Assembly (NCBI RefSeq): GCF_021391535.1
Contig: NZ_CP090066.1
Location: 3,547,501-3,611,500 of the forward strand
From: Aurantimonas sp. HBX-1
GTDB taxonomy: Bacteria > Pseudomonadota > Alphaproteobacteria > Rhizobiales > Rhizobiaceae
DNA length: 64,000 bases
Direction: 5' to 3'
Shown here: in pieces, positions 16,147 to 23,489 of the stretch
Numbering within the stretch: position 1 is the first letter of the stretch
Layout: each line of letters begins with the position of its first letter
Notes under the pieces: generated by a model
Seen by the model: only the letters and a program-made list of their open reading frames with translations
Told to the model about the DNA's origin: nothing
Database searches by the model: none
Position numbers and translations under genes: made by a program

Positions 16147-17118
16147 TCAGTCATAGCGGATGCGATGGCAGAGCGTTGCCGGGTCGGAAAGGATCCCGGC
16201 ATAGGCGGCGGCGAGGTCGGTGAAGCGCGTCTCGCCGGAAATCAGGATGTCGAGGCGGGGATCGGCCAACAAATCAAGTGCGGCGGTCAGGCGCCGGCGA
16301 TAGTCCCAGCGTCCGCGCCGCTCCGGCGGCAGCTGGCCGACCTGCGAGGCGACGATCGACAGGCGTTGGCTGTGGAAGGCGCCGCCGAGCGGTACCGCGA
16401 CGGTCCGGTCGCCGTACCAGCTCGCCTCGACGACCCGCGCCTCGAAGCCGGCGCATCCGAGCGCCGTGGCAAGGCCGGCCTCGCTGGCCGAGGCGTGGAT
16501 GACCACGTCGCATTCGGTGGGCGCATCCTCGGGCACGGCAAAGTAGCAGCCGAGCGCAACGGCGATGTCGGCGCGGCCGGCATTGCTGTCGACGACGGTG
16601 ACGTCGCAGCCCGGGATCCGGGCGGCGAGGCTGCCGACCAGCATGCCGACGAGGCCGCCGCCGACCACCGCCACCCGGTCGCCGGGCCCGATCCTGGCGT
16701 CCCAGACGATGTTGAGGGCGGTTTCCATGTTGGCGGCCAGCACCGCGCGCTCGGCCGGCACCGACTGGGGAACCGGGACGGCCGCGTCGGCCGGCAGGAC
16801 GAAGCGGTCCTGGTGCGGGTAGAGGCAGAAGACCGTCTCGCCGATCCGCTCGGGCGGTCCTTCGACGATGTCGCCGACGACCGCGTAGCCGTATTTCACC
16901 GGGAAGGGGAAATCCCCCTCCTGAAAGGGCGCGCGCATGCGCTGGTATTCGCTCTGCGGCACCTTGCCGGCCGCCACCAGCGCCTCGGTACCGCGGCTGA
17001 TCGCGCCGAAGCGGCTTTCGACGGCGACCTCGCCCGCCGCGACGGCCGGCAGGCGTGCCTCGCGCAGCGCCGCCTGGCCTTCGGCTTCCAGCCAGAAAGC
17101 GCGACAAAGTGTCGTCAT
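16147..17118 (-). CDS. MDR-superfamily dehydrogenase (BchC-like subgroup)
   Basis: This medium-chain dehydrogenase has 323 residues. The N-terminal catalytic domain carries FGAISRGTEALVAAGK in place of the usual zinc-binding CGTD, then PFPVKYGYAVVGDIVEG. The NAD(P) domain has VAVVGGGLVGMLVGSLAA. The SRGTE signature is typical of the subgroup that includes bacteriochlorophyllide dehydrogenase BchC and related enzymes. No photosynthesis genes are present. The ATG at 17118 leaves a 304-base divergent region to ribA. As the first gene of the operon with the PTPS-like, glycosyltransferase and methyltransferase genes, it probably oxidises or reduces the pathway intermediate. Confidence 0.85.
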   Translation of the reverse strand: MTTLCRAFWLEAEGQAALREARLPAVAAGEVAVESRFGAISRGTEALVAAGKVPQSEYQRMRAPFQEGDFPFPVKYGYAVVGDIVEGPPERIGETVFCLYPHQDRFVLPADAAVPVPQSVPAERAVLAANMETALNIVWDARIGPGDRVAVVGGGLVGMLVGSLAARIPGCDVTVVDSNAGRADIAVALGCYFAVPEDAPTECDVVIHASASEAGLATALGCAGFEARVVEASWYGDRTVAVPLGGAFHSQRLSIVASQVGQLPPERRGRWDYRRRLTAALDLLADPRLDILISGETRFTDLAAAYAGILSDPATLCHRIRYD

Positions 17119-17422
17119 CGGGCCACGGAGGGCGCGCGGATGTGCCGCGACGCGGCTAGGGACCGGCCGCAAATGCTCGCCGAACGGGCAGCGCGCGTCG
17201 ACGTCGGGAACGGTAGGAGATTGTATTGCAACGGCTAATCCGATGGGAGGGCGCGGTCGACCGCGGGATCACGAGGGTGAAACTGTGGCTTTGCACATCT
17301 GCGTCAACGCGGCGCTTCGCCTCTCGCCGTTTTCGGATCGAAGACGATGTTTCTCCCACGGACCGCTGGCGCCTGCGCCGGCAGACCCGACATGCGTGCG
17401 TGAGTAAGGGCGAGGACGGGCC
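17119..17422. other. Divergent promoter region between the dehydrogenase operon and ribA
   Basis: These 304 bases contain no gene I can support. A perfect 14-bp palindrome (CGCGGTCGACCGCG, 17252-17265) sits near the middle and is a possible operator. I looked for the conserved core of an FMN riboswitch ahead of ribA and did not recognise one. Confidence 0.4.
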
Positions 17423-18556
17423 ATGGGCAACATGATGATCAACGCGACGACCGCCGCGCAGCCGACGCTGCTGCCGGCCGCCGGGTCGACGGCGGCGATC
17501 CGCTGCGAGCGGGCGGCGGCGGAACTGCGCTATGGCCGGCCGGTGCTGATCCGCGGCGAGGATGGCGCGACGCTGGCCGCGCTGGCGCTCGACGCCGCCG
17601 ACCAGACCGCCTTCGCGGCCTTCGGCGCCGCGCTGGGCGGCCGCCACGAGCTGTTCCTCACGGCGACCCGCGCGGCGGTGCTGGGCCTTGCCGCGCCCAC
17701 CGGCGCGCTGGTGCCGCTCGGCGGCGTCGGTTTCGCCGAGGCCTGCCATCTCGGCTATCTGCGCGGCGCCTTCCGGCTGCGCGACTGGCGGGCCGGCGGC
17801 GCCCTGGAGGCGGAGGCGGCTGCCGCCGCGCGGCTGGCGCTGCTGCTGCCGGCGGTCGTCTGCGGCCGGGTCTCGGCGGACAACCCGGCCTTCGCCGACG
17901 CCGTCTCGCTCGAGCCCGGCGATCTCGACGCCGCCAATCTCGCCGCGCTCGGCCGCTTCGAGGTGGTGGCGCGCACCGAGGTGCCGCTGAAGGGCATAGG
18001 GGCCGCCGAGTTCGTGATCTTCCGCGGCGGCCTCGCTCAGCGGGACCAGGTGGCGATCGTCGTCGGCGATCCCGACCGCAGCCGGCCGGTGCCGGTGCGC
18101 GTCCACTCCTCCTGCATCACCGGCGATCTCTTCGGCTCGCTGAAATGCGATTGCGGCGACCAGCTGCGCGGCGGCCTGAAGACGCTCGAGGAACGCGGTG
18201 GCGGCGTGCTGATCTATCTCGACCAGGAAGGCCGCGGCACCGGCATCGCCGCGAAGATGCGGGCCTACGGGTTGCAGGGCGCCGGGCTGGATACGATCGA
18301 CGCCGACGCCCAGCTCGGCTTCGGCGCCGACGAGCGGCGCTACGAGGCCGCCGCGGCGATGCTGTCCGGCCTCGACATCAGCCGCGTGGACCTTTTGACC
18401 AACAATCCGCTGAAGGTCGCCTATCTGCGGGCCTGCGGCATCGACGTCGTCTCCCGCACGCCGGTGCTCGGCCCGCTGACGCCTCAGAACACCGGCTACC
18501 TGCGGACCAAGGCGCGACGCGGCGGCCACATGCTCGACCAGCTGTTCGAGCGCTGA
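17423..18556 (+). CDS. ribA: GTP cyclohydrolase II with degenerate DHBP-synthase-like N-terminal domain
   Basis: Opens the GTP ring to a diaminopyrimidine, the first step of riboflavin-type pathways. The C-terminal ~190 residues carry the zinc site C231-x10-C242-x-C244 in SSCITGDLFGSLKCDCGDQ, then YLDQEGRGTGI and LLTNNPLKVAYLRACGI. The first ~190 residues look like a decayed 3,4-dihydroxy-2-butanone-4-phosphate synthase: the GRPVLIRGEDG line aligns with the RibB start, but the acidic DREnEgD active site is gone. Similar two-part RibA proteins exist in other alphaproteobacteria. Its location opposite an operon with a PTPS-like protein suggests it feeds that pathway as well as, or instead of, riboflavin. 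Confidence 0.92.
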   Translation: MGNMMINATTAAQPTLLPAAGSTAAIRCERAAAELRYGRPVLIRGEDGATLAALALDAADQTAFAAFGAALGGRHELFLTATRAAVLGLAAPTGALVPLGGVGFAEACHLGYLRGAFRLRDWRAGGALEAEAAAAARLALLLPAVVCGRVSADNPAFADAVSLEPGDLDAANLAALGRFEVVARTEVPLKGIGAAEFVIFRGGLAQRDQVAIVVGDPDRSRPVPVRVHSSCITGDLFGSLKCDCGDQLRGGLKTLEERGGGVLIYLDQEGRGTGIAAKMRAYGLQGAGLDTIDADAQLGFGADERRYEAAAAMLSGLDISRVDLLTNNPLKVAYLRACGIDVVSRTPVLGPLTPQNTGYLRTKARRGGHMLDQLFER

Positions 18557-18575
18557 GCCGTCCCCGCCCGGCTCA
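18554..18575. terminator. Bidirectional hairpin spanning the ribA and fkbM stops
   Basis: The inverted repeat TGAGCCG / CGGCTCA has an 8-base loop. The left arm begins with the ribA TGA and the right arm ends in the reverse-complemented stop of the convergent FkbM gene. There is no clear T-run. Confidence 0.4.
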
Positions 18576-19334
18576 GGGCGCGTCGCCGCGGAAGCAGTAG
18601 ACGTCGCCGGAGTTCGCCGCGTCCGGGAGACCGAGCAGCTTCTCGCGCATCGCGGCGAGCGAGCAGGGCTCGCCGAACACCATCGTGTGGGTTTCGCCGA
18701 GCGAGAGATCGAAGCGCCGGTAGCCGAGTTCCGCGGCCCGGGCGAGGCTGCGCAGCGCCACGTCGCGCTGCAGCGTGGTGAACTCGAAGGACAACACCTT
18801 CACCGGCCGGCTCAGGCCGGAAAGCACCCGGTCCTCCAGTCCCTCGACGTCGATCTTGATGAAGGTCGGCTCGCCATGGGCGACGATCAGGCGGTCGATG
18901 GTGGTGGCCTCGACCTTGACGATCTCGTCCCAGACCTGGCTGCGCCAGCGCTCGTCGCCGGCCGCCGCCGCGACCATCCGGCTCGACGCCGTCGACACCG
19001 TCGGGTTGGCGCCGTTGATGCGCAGTTCGATGAGACCGGGCGACGCATCGATCGCGGCCTCGATGATCGTCACCGACCCGTCGCGGGCGAACAGCGCCCT
19101 GAGGAGGCGCGCCAGGCGCGGCTGGGGCTCGACCGCGACGACGCGCGCCCCGAGGTGGCGGAGCACGCGGATCCGGTCCCCGACATGCGCGCCGATATCG
19201 AAGGCGAGGTCGCCCGGACCGAGCAACGGCCGGTAGAGCCGCTCGAGCCCATCGCGATGGCTGCGATCGCCATGGTAGACGCGCAGGCTCCTCAGGACAC
19301 CGATCCAGCCGCGGAGCTCGGTACCGAACGGCAT
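18573..19334 (-). CDS. FkbM-family methyltransferase
   Basis: The 253-residue protein has the SAM-binding motif LAFDIGAHVGDRIRVLRHLG, then VVAVEPQP and the FkbM hallmark FIKIDVEGLEDRVLSGL. FkbM enzymes O-methylate sugars or small molecules. The ATG at 19334 overlaps the mdoH stop by one base (TGATG), so the protein is translationally coupled to the glucan synthase. This makes methylation of the periplasmic glucan, or of its precursor, an attractive but unproven role. The long frame extending to 21035 is a shadow of mdoH, not a fusion. Confidence 0.9.
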   Translation of the reverse strand: MPFGTELRGWIGVLRSLRVYHGDRSHRDGLERLYRPLLGPGDLAFDIGAHVGDRIRVLRHLGARVVAVEPQPRLARLLRALFARDGSVTIIEAAIDASPGLIELRINGANPTVSTASSRMVAAAAGDERWRSQVWDEIVKVEATTIDRLIVAHGEPTFIKIDVEGLEDRVLSGLSRPVKVLSFEFTTLQRDVALRSLARAAELGYRRFDLSLGETHTMVFGEPCSLAAMREKLLGLPDAANSGDVYCFRGDAP

Positions 19335-21286
19335 CAGCGACGCCCGGATTCGACTTCCGCCGCCAGCGGTACGGCGATCGGAAGCAGTGGCGATGGACGG
19401 GCTGGCGCGCCGCGCCAGGGCCGCGCCTCGAACGGCACGAGACCGCGCAGCACCCGCGGCAGGATGGACTCCTCCGGCGTCGCGAACAGACCCGCCCGCG
19501 CCACCAGCTTGCCGAAGCGGGCCGACGCGGTGATGACGGTGAACGGCACGGCGAGGCAAAGGCCCGCGACGAACGGCGCGCCCCAGAGCAGCGCCACCGG
19601 ATCGGCCCTGTAGAGCACCACCGCCATGGCGAAGCCGAGCAGCGTCTGCGGCCACATCGCCTTGAACGCCGACACCCAGCCGACACCAAGCTTGTCGCGG
19701 TTCTGGCCGCTCCACGTCACCGAGCGCCCGAACGGCAGGCCCGCGAGGAACAGGGAGACATAGACCGCGACGATCGGCGCCATCAGCATCGAGACCGGAA
19801 TCTCGATCAGCGCCGAGGCGATGAACCGCACCGGTCCCCCGTAGGCGCGGACGGCGCCGCGGGTCATCAGCACGTCGGCCATGCCGGCGAGCTTCGGCGC
19901 GATCGACAGCGTGAAGACGGTGAGAAACAGGCCAAGGCCGAGCTGCAGATAGGCCGGATCGAACGTCCCGGTGACGCCCTTGACCGTTGCGGCGATCGTC
20001 ATCGCGATCCAGGCCGGCGGCGCCAGATACATCAGGATCGCCTGCAGGATCTGGAATCGGCTGATGGCCAACAGCCCCGAGGCGCGCAGGAAGCGCCAGT
20101 ACTGCATGTTGCCCTGGCACCAGCGCAGGTCGCGCTTGGCGAATTCCGGCAGGGTCGGCGGGCTGGTCTCGTAGCTCTGCGTCTCGACCGGCACGATCCG
20201 CACCTCGTAGCCGGCGCGGCGCATCAGCACCGCTTCCAGCTGGTCGTGGCTGAGCACGTGGCCGCCGAGCGGGGCGCGGCCCGGCAGGATCGGCAGCTCG
20301 CAATGGTCGCGGAAGGCACGGGTGCGGATGACGGCGTTGTGGCCCCAGTAGGAGCCGCAATCGGCGGTCCACCAGCTGGCGCCCATGGTGAAGGAGCGCA
20401 TGCCGTGGCGCATGCCGAACTGGAAGATGCGGGCGAAGCCGCTGGTCGCCGGCGTGCCGACGACGAGGCTCTGCAGGATGCCGAAGCGCGGGTTCGCCTC
20501 CATCGTCGCGACCAGCCGGGCCATGACGTCGCCGGACATCACGCTGTCGGAGTCGAGCGGCAGATAGAAGTCGAAATCGTCGCCGTGCGCTTCGAGGAAG
20601 TCGCGGACATTGCCGGCCTTGTAGCCGACATTGTCGGCACGTCGGCGGTAAACCGGGCGGGCCGGGTCGCTGTCGGCGAAGACGGTAGCGAAGCGCCGGA
20701 ACTCGGCCTCCTCCGCCCGCGCCACCTGCGGATCGCTGGTGTCGCTGAGGACGAAGAAGCGGAAATGCTCGCGCAGGCCGGTGCGCTCGAGGCTGATGCG
20801 CATCGCCTCGATCCGCTCGAAGATCGGACGCGGATCCTCGTTGCGCAGGAAGACCGTCAGCGCTGTCCGGCTGTTCAGGCGCCGGACCCGACCGGCGGGG
20901 CCTGCCGAGTAGTATGGGTAGACGCTGCGCGCCGGATCGGCCGGCCCGTGCATCAGGACGAGGCCGATGACGGCATTCCAGAAGCCGAGCACGGTCCACG
21001 GCGTTGCCAGCAGGAACCCGGTCAGCATGATCCATTCGGCCGCGTCGATGGCGCCGTCGGCCCGGAGCAGCGTGACGACACCGGCGGCAAGCGCCACCAG
21101 CGTCGCGAGATTGAGCGCGAGCACGATCAGCCGGCGCCGGCCGACCGGCAACCCGGCCGGGCGGAGCTCCGGCGGGCGCTCGGCGCGATGGCGCTCTTGC
21201 GACTCGGGAAATGACAGTTCGTCGTCTGCCGACGGCACTCGCAACACGGATGCTTCCTTTTCGATGATGGCATTCGCGGACGGCAC
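19334..21286 (-). CDS. mdoH: Glucans biosynthesis glucosyltransferase MdoH/OpgH
   Basis: This inner-membrane family 2 glucosyltransferase polymerises UDP-glucose into osmoregulated periplasmic glucan. Two membrane helices precede the catalytic loop with LTVFLRNEDP, the DxD region LPLDSDSVMSGDVM, TADCGSYWGHN and RWCQGNMQYW. Further membrane helices follow (LQAILMYLAPPAWIAMTIA and later). I give the GTG at 21286. A second in-frame GTG at 21247 has a better-spaced AAGGA and may be the true start. The usual partner mdoG/opgG is not in the window. The FkbM methyltransferase is coupled to the stop. The 185 bases upstream, to the CRTAC1 gene, hold no feature I recognise. Confidence 0.92.
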   Translation of the reverse strand: MPSANAIIEKEASVLRVPSADDELSFPESQERHRAERPPELRPAGLPVGRRRLIVLALNLATLVALAAGVVTLLRADGAIDAAEWIMLTGFLLATPWTVLGFWNAVIGLVLMHGPADPARSVYPYYSAGPAGRVRRLNSRTALTVFLRNEDPRPIFERIEAMRISLERTGLREHFRFFVLSDTSDPQVARAEEAEFRRFATVFADSDPARPVYRRRADNVGYKAGNVRDFLEAHGDDFDFYLPLDSDSVMSGDVMARLVATMEANPRFGILQSLVVGTPATSGFARIFQFGMRHGMRSFTMGASWWTADCGSYWGHNAVIRTRAFRDHCELPILPGRAPLGGHVLSHDQLEAVLMRRAGYEVRIVPVETQSYETSPPTLPEFAKRDLRWCQGNMQYWRFLRASGLLAISRFQILQAILMYLAPPAWIAMTIAATVKGVTGTFDPAYLQLGLGLFLTVFTLSIAPKLAGMADVLMTRGAVRAYGGPVRFIASALIEIPVSMLMAPIVAVYVSLFLAGLPFGRSVTWSGQNRDKLGVGWVSAFKAMWPQTLLGFAMAVVLYRADPVALLWGAPFVAGLCLAVPFTVITASARFGKLVARAGLFATPEESILPRVLRGLVPFEARPWRGAPARPSPLLPIAVPLAAEVESGRR

Positions 21287-21471
21287 CCTTGCGGTACCGC
21301 CCGGCTTCGACCAGCGCCCGGGACCTCTAGCTAGAAAGCCATCGCTCCGCGGTGAGGCCGACTACGGCAATCTGCGCGGCCGCGGCACTCACTTTTCCGT
21401 AAGAGGCCGAACCCGCCCCGGGTTGCGCCCGCCGCCGCGGCAGATTGACCCGCCCGGCGGCCGGAAGGTGA

Positions 21472-23226
21472 TCAGCGCGCGGCCGCCCGATCGCTGCCGA
21501 AGGCCGGCCGGTCGGCATCCGGGTACCAGTAGCGCGCCGCCGGCGCGTCGCGCTCGATCAGCACGAAGCTGTCGGCGAAGACGCGGTAGGGATGGCTCCA
21601 CGCGCCATCCGGCCACTGCACCCGGATTTCGGCACGCTCGGCGGTGCCGAGGCCGAGATGCACGAAGCCGGAATGGCCCGAAGCATGGCCGCCGCCGACC
21701 TGGATCGTGCGGTAGAGCGTCCTCGTGCCGATCTTCACCGCCAGCTTGGCGCCGAGGGCGGTCCGGTTCGCGCCCTTCTGGGCCAGCGACACCTCGACGA
21801 AGTTGCCGAGCGGCCGGGTGCCGAAACTGGCTGCAGCGCCGCGGTTGCGGAACAGGCTGGCGGGTTGGCCGCGATTGACGACCAGCAGGTCGAGCGCGCC
21901 GTCGAGATTGAAGTCGGCGACCAGCGCGCCGCGTCCCTTGGTGGGGAGGGCAAGGCCCGCTTCGCCGCCGCGCTCGGTGAAGTGCCCGTCGAAGCCGCCC
22001 ATCAGCAGATTGTCCGGATCGTAGGCGGCGAAGTCCGGCATCGCCTCGACGTTGCCCTTGGCGATGAACAGGTCGAGCGCGGTGTCGTTGTTGAAATCGG
22101 CGAACTCGGCGTGCCAGCCTGTCGACGGCTTGCCCTGGTCCTCGACATAGGGCCGGTGCGCCGTGGCGCCGCGATCGAACGCCTCGTCGCGATAGGTCGG
22201 CGCGTCCTCGAACTCCCGGTCGAGGAATTGAAGCTTGGTGTCGCCCATCGAGCTCAGCGCGTATTCCGGCGTGCCGTCGCCGTCGACGTCGCCTTCGGCG
22301 ATGCCCATGCCCCAGATCGACAGATGCTGCCAGCCATCGGCCTTGCGATAGGGGCGCGGCGCGCGCTCCGGCTCGAGCCGCCAGAGCTGCTCGGCGCCGC
22401 CGCGATAATATTGCCGGTCGTTGGTGATCCGCAGCGCCGGCTCGCCCGAGCGGTTCCAGTCGGTGAACAGCATCGAAAGCGCGCAGTAGCCGGGCGACAG
22501 CGCCAGCGGCTCGGAATAGTCGGGACCGCCGTCGGGGCCGGAACGCGGTCGGATCAGCGCGTTGTCGGCGCAGGTGCCCCAGGGCGAGCCCGGCGCGGCG
22601 CGGTCGACGTAATTGCCGAAGGCGAGCGTCGGGAAGGACGCGCCCGGCTCGAAGATCGCCGAGAAGGCCGTCGTCCAGGCGCGGCCGCCGTCGAAGCCCC
22701 AGGCGAAGTTCGCCTTCTCGAAGCGGCATTCCGGCCCGCCCTTGAGCAGGACGTTCGCGCCGACCCGCAGCAGCACGAGGTCCTCGAACCCGTCCTGGTC
22801 GATATCCAGCGGATAGGCGCCGGTGACGTTCGCGAGGTCCTTCGGGTCGACGGGCTGCGGCAGCTTCTCGAAGGCCAGCGCGCCGGCTTCCTGCGAACGG
22901 TTGACGTAGAAGCCGCCCTCGCCCGCGCCGCCGGCCAGGAACAGGTCGGGGAAGCGGTCGCCGTTGCAGTCGAACGCCGCCCCGCCGCCCCCGACGAAGA
23001 ACTCCCACGGCCCGCCATAGACATGCTCGATGCCGGCGGCCTTCGCCTCCTCGTGAAACAGCGGCGTGTCGGCAGCGAAGCCGGGAGCGGTTTCGGCGGC
23101 CGCCGGGACAAGGGCGGCAGTCAATGCGAAGAGCGTTGCAAAGGCCAGACGCGGGAGGCGCCACAGGGAGAATCCAATCGGTCCGAAAGGCGGGTTCGAC
23201 CCACCCCCCTCTGCCCTGCCGGGCAT
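21472..23226 (-). CDS. CRTAC1/ASPIC-UnbV beta-propeller protein, secreted
   Basis: This exported repeat protein carries several FG-GAP/VCBS calcium-binding blades: DCNGDRFPDLFL, DIDQDGFEDLVLL, GDVDGDGTPEYAL, DFNNDTALDLFIA and DFNLDGALDLLVV. An ASPIC/UnbV domain lies at the C-terminus (NRTALGAKLAVKIG, then GGGHASGHSG, then VQWPDGAW). A signal peptide is visible (LPRLAFATLFALTAALVPAAAE). The start is unclear. The only in-frame ATG ahead of the signal is at 23226, inside a palindromic repeat. A CTG at 23166 directly before WRLPRLAF is the alternative. Function is unknown; such proteins are extracellular or periplasmic. The di-heme cytochrome gene lies 263 bases upstream on the same strand. Confidence 0.85.
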   Translation of the reverse strand: MPGRAEGGGSNPPFGPIGFSLWRLPRLAFATLFALTAALVPAAAETAPGFAADTPLFHEEAKAAGIEHVYGGPWEFFVGGGGAAFDCNGDRFPDLFLAGGAGEGGFYVNRSQEAGALAFEKLPQPVDPKDLANVTGAYPLDIDQDGFEDLVLLRVGANVLLKGGPECRFEKANFAWGFDGGRAWTTAFSAIFEPGASFPTLAFGNYVDRAAPGSPWGTCADNALIRPRSGPDGGPDYSEPLALSPGYCALSMLFTDWNRSGEPALRITNDRQYYRGGAEQLWRLEPERAPRPYRKADGWQHLSIWGMGIAEGDVDGDGTPEYALSSMGDTKLQFLDREFEDAPTYRDEAFDRGATAHRPYVEDQGKPSTGWHAEFADFNNDTALDLFIAKGNVEAMPDFAAYDPDNLLMGGFDGHFTERGGEAGLALPTKGRGALVADFNLDGALDLLVVNRGQPASLFRNRGAAASFGTRPLGNFVEVSLAQKGANRTALGAKLAVKIGTRTLYRTIQVGGGHASGHSGFVHLGLGTAERAEIRVQWPDGAWSHPYRVFADSFVLIERDAPAARYWYPDADRPAFGSDRAAAR

Positions 23227-23256
23227 CTCCCCCACAAGGGGGGAGATCGACCTGCC
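23203..23256. repeat. Palindromic intergenic repeat, copy 1
   Basis: A GC-rich unit with a CTCCCCC-ACAA-GGGGGGAG core hairpin, flanked by CCCCCCTCTG and TGCCG. It is nearly identical, in inverted orientation, to the unit at 23393-23443. Elements of this kind are widespread in Hyphomicrobiales genomes. The copy overlaps the apparent start of the CRTAC1 gene. Confidence 0.75.
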
Positions 23257-23392
23257 GCCAAGGCCGCGCTTCTTTCTCGTTCGCGGATCCTTGGCACTCT
23301 CCGCAACAGGATTTTGGCGGGCCCTCAAAGCCGCTTCGCTTTCTACGGCACCGGGAGCGCCGGGGCGTCTGCAGAAGAGAGCGAGGCGACGA

Positions 23393-23443
23393 AGCTGCCG
23401 ATCTCCCCCCTTGTGGGGGAGATGTCCGGCAGGACAGAGGGGG
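23393..23443. repeat. Palindromic intergenic repeat, copy 2 (inverted)
   Basis: Core CTCCCCCC-TTGT-GGGGGAG with flanks TGCCG and AGAGGGGGGT, matching copy 1 as its reverse complement. The ~136 bases between the copies hold no gene, so the pair may mark a composite, non-coding element. Confidence 0.75.
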
Positions 23444-23489
23444 GTGCTACAGCGCAAATCTGAGCCGCGTTTCGCCGAAACCATCCCCG

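Noticed and set aside
16147..17118. Assignment of the MDR dehydrogenase as bchC of a photosynthesis cluster.
   Set aside because: No bch, crt or puf genes are nearby. The similarity is at the subgroup level only.
17119..17422. A possible FMN riboswitch ahead of ribA.
   Set aside because: I could not find the conserved riboswitch core sequences. The region looks like an ordinary divergent promoter with one palindrome.
18573..21035. An apparent 820-residue fusion ending in an FkbM domain.
   Set aside because: Only the last 253 residues are FkbM-like. The rest is an out-of-frame reading of mdoH, and mdoH itself is intact in another frame.
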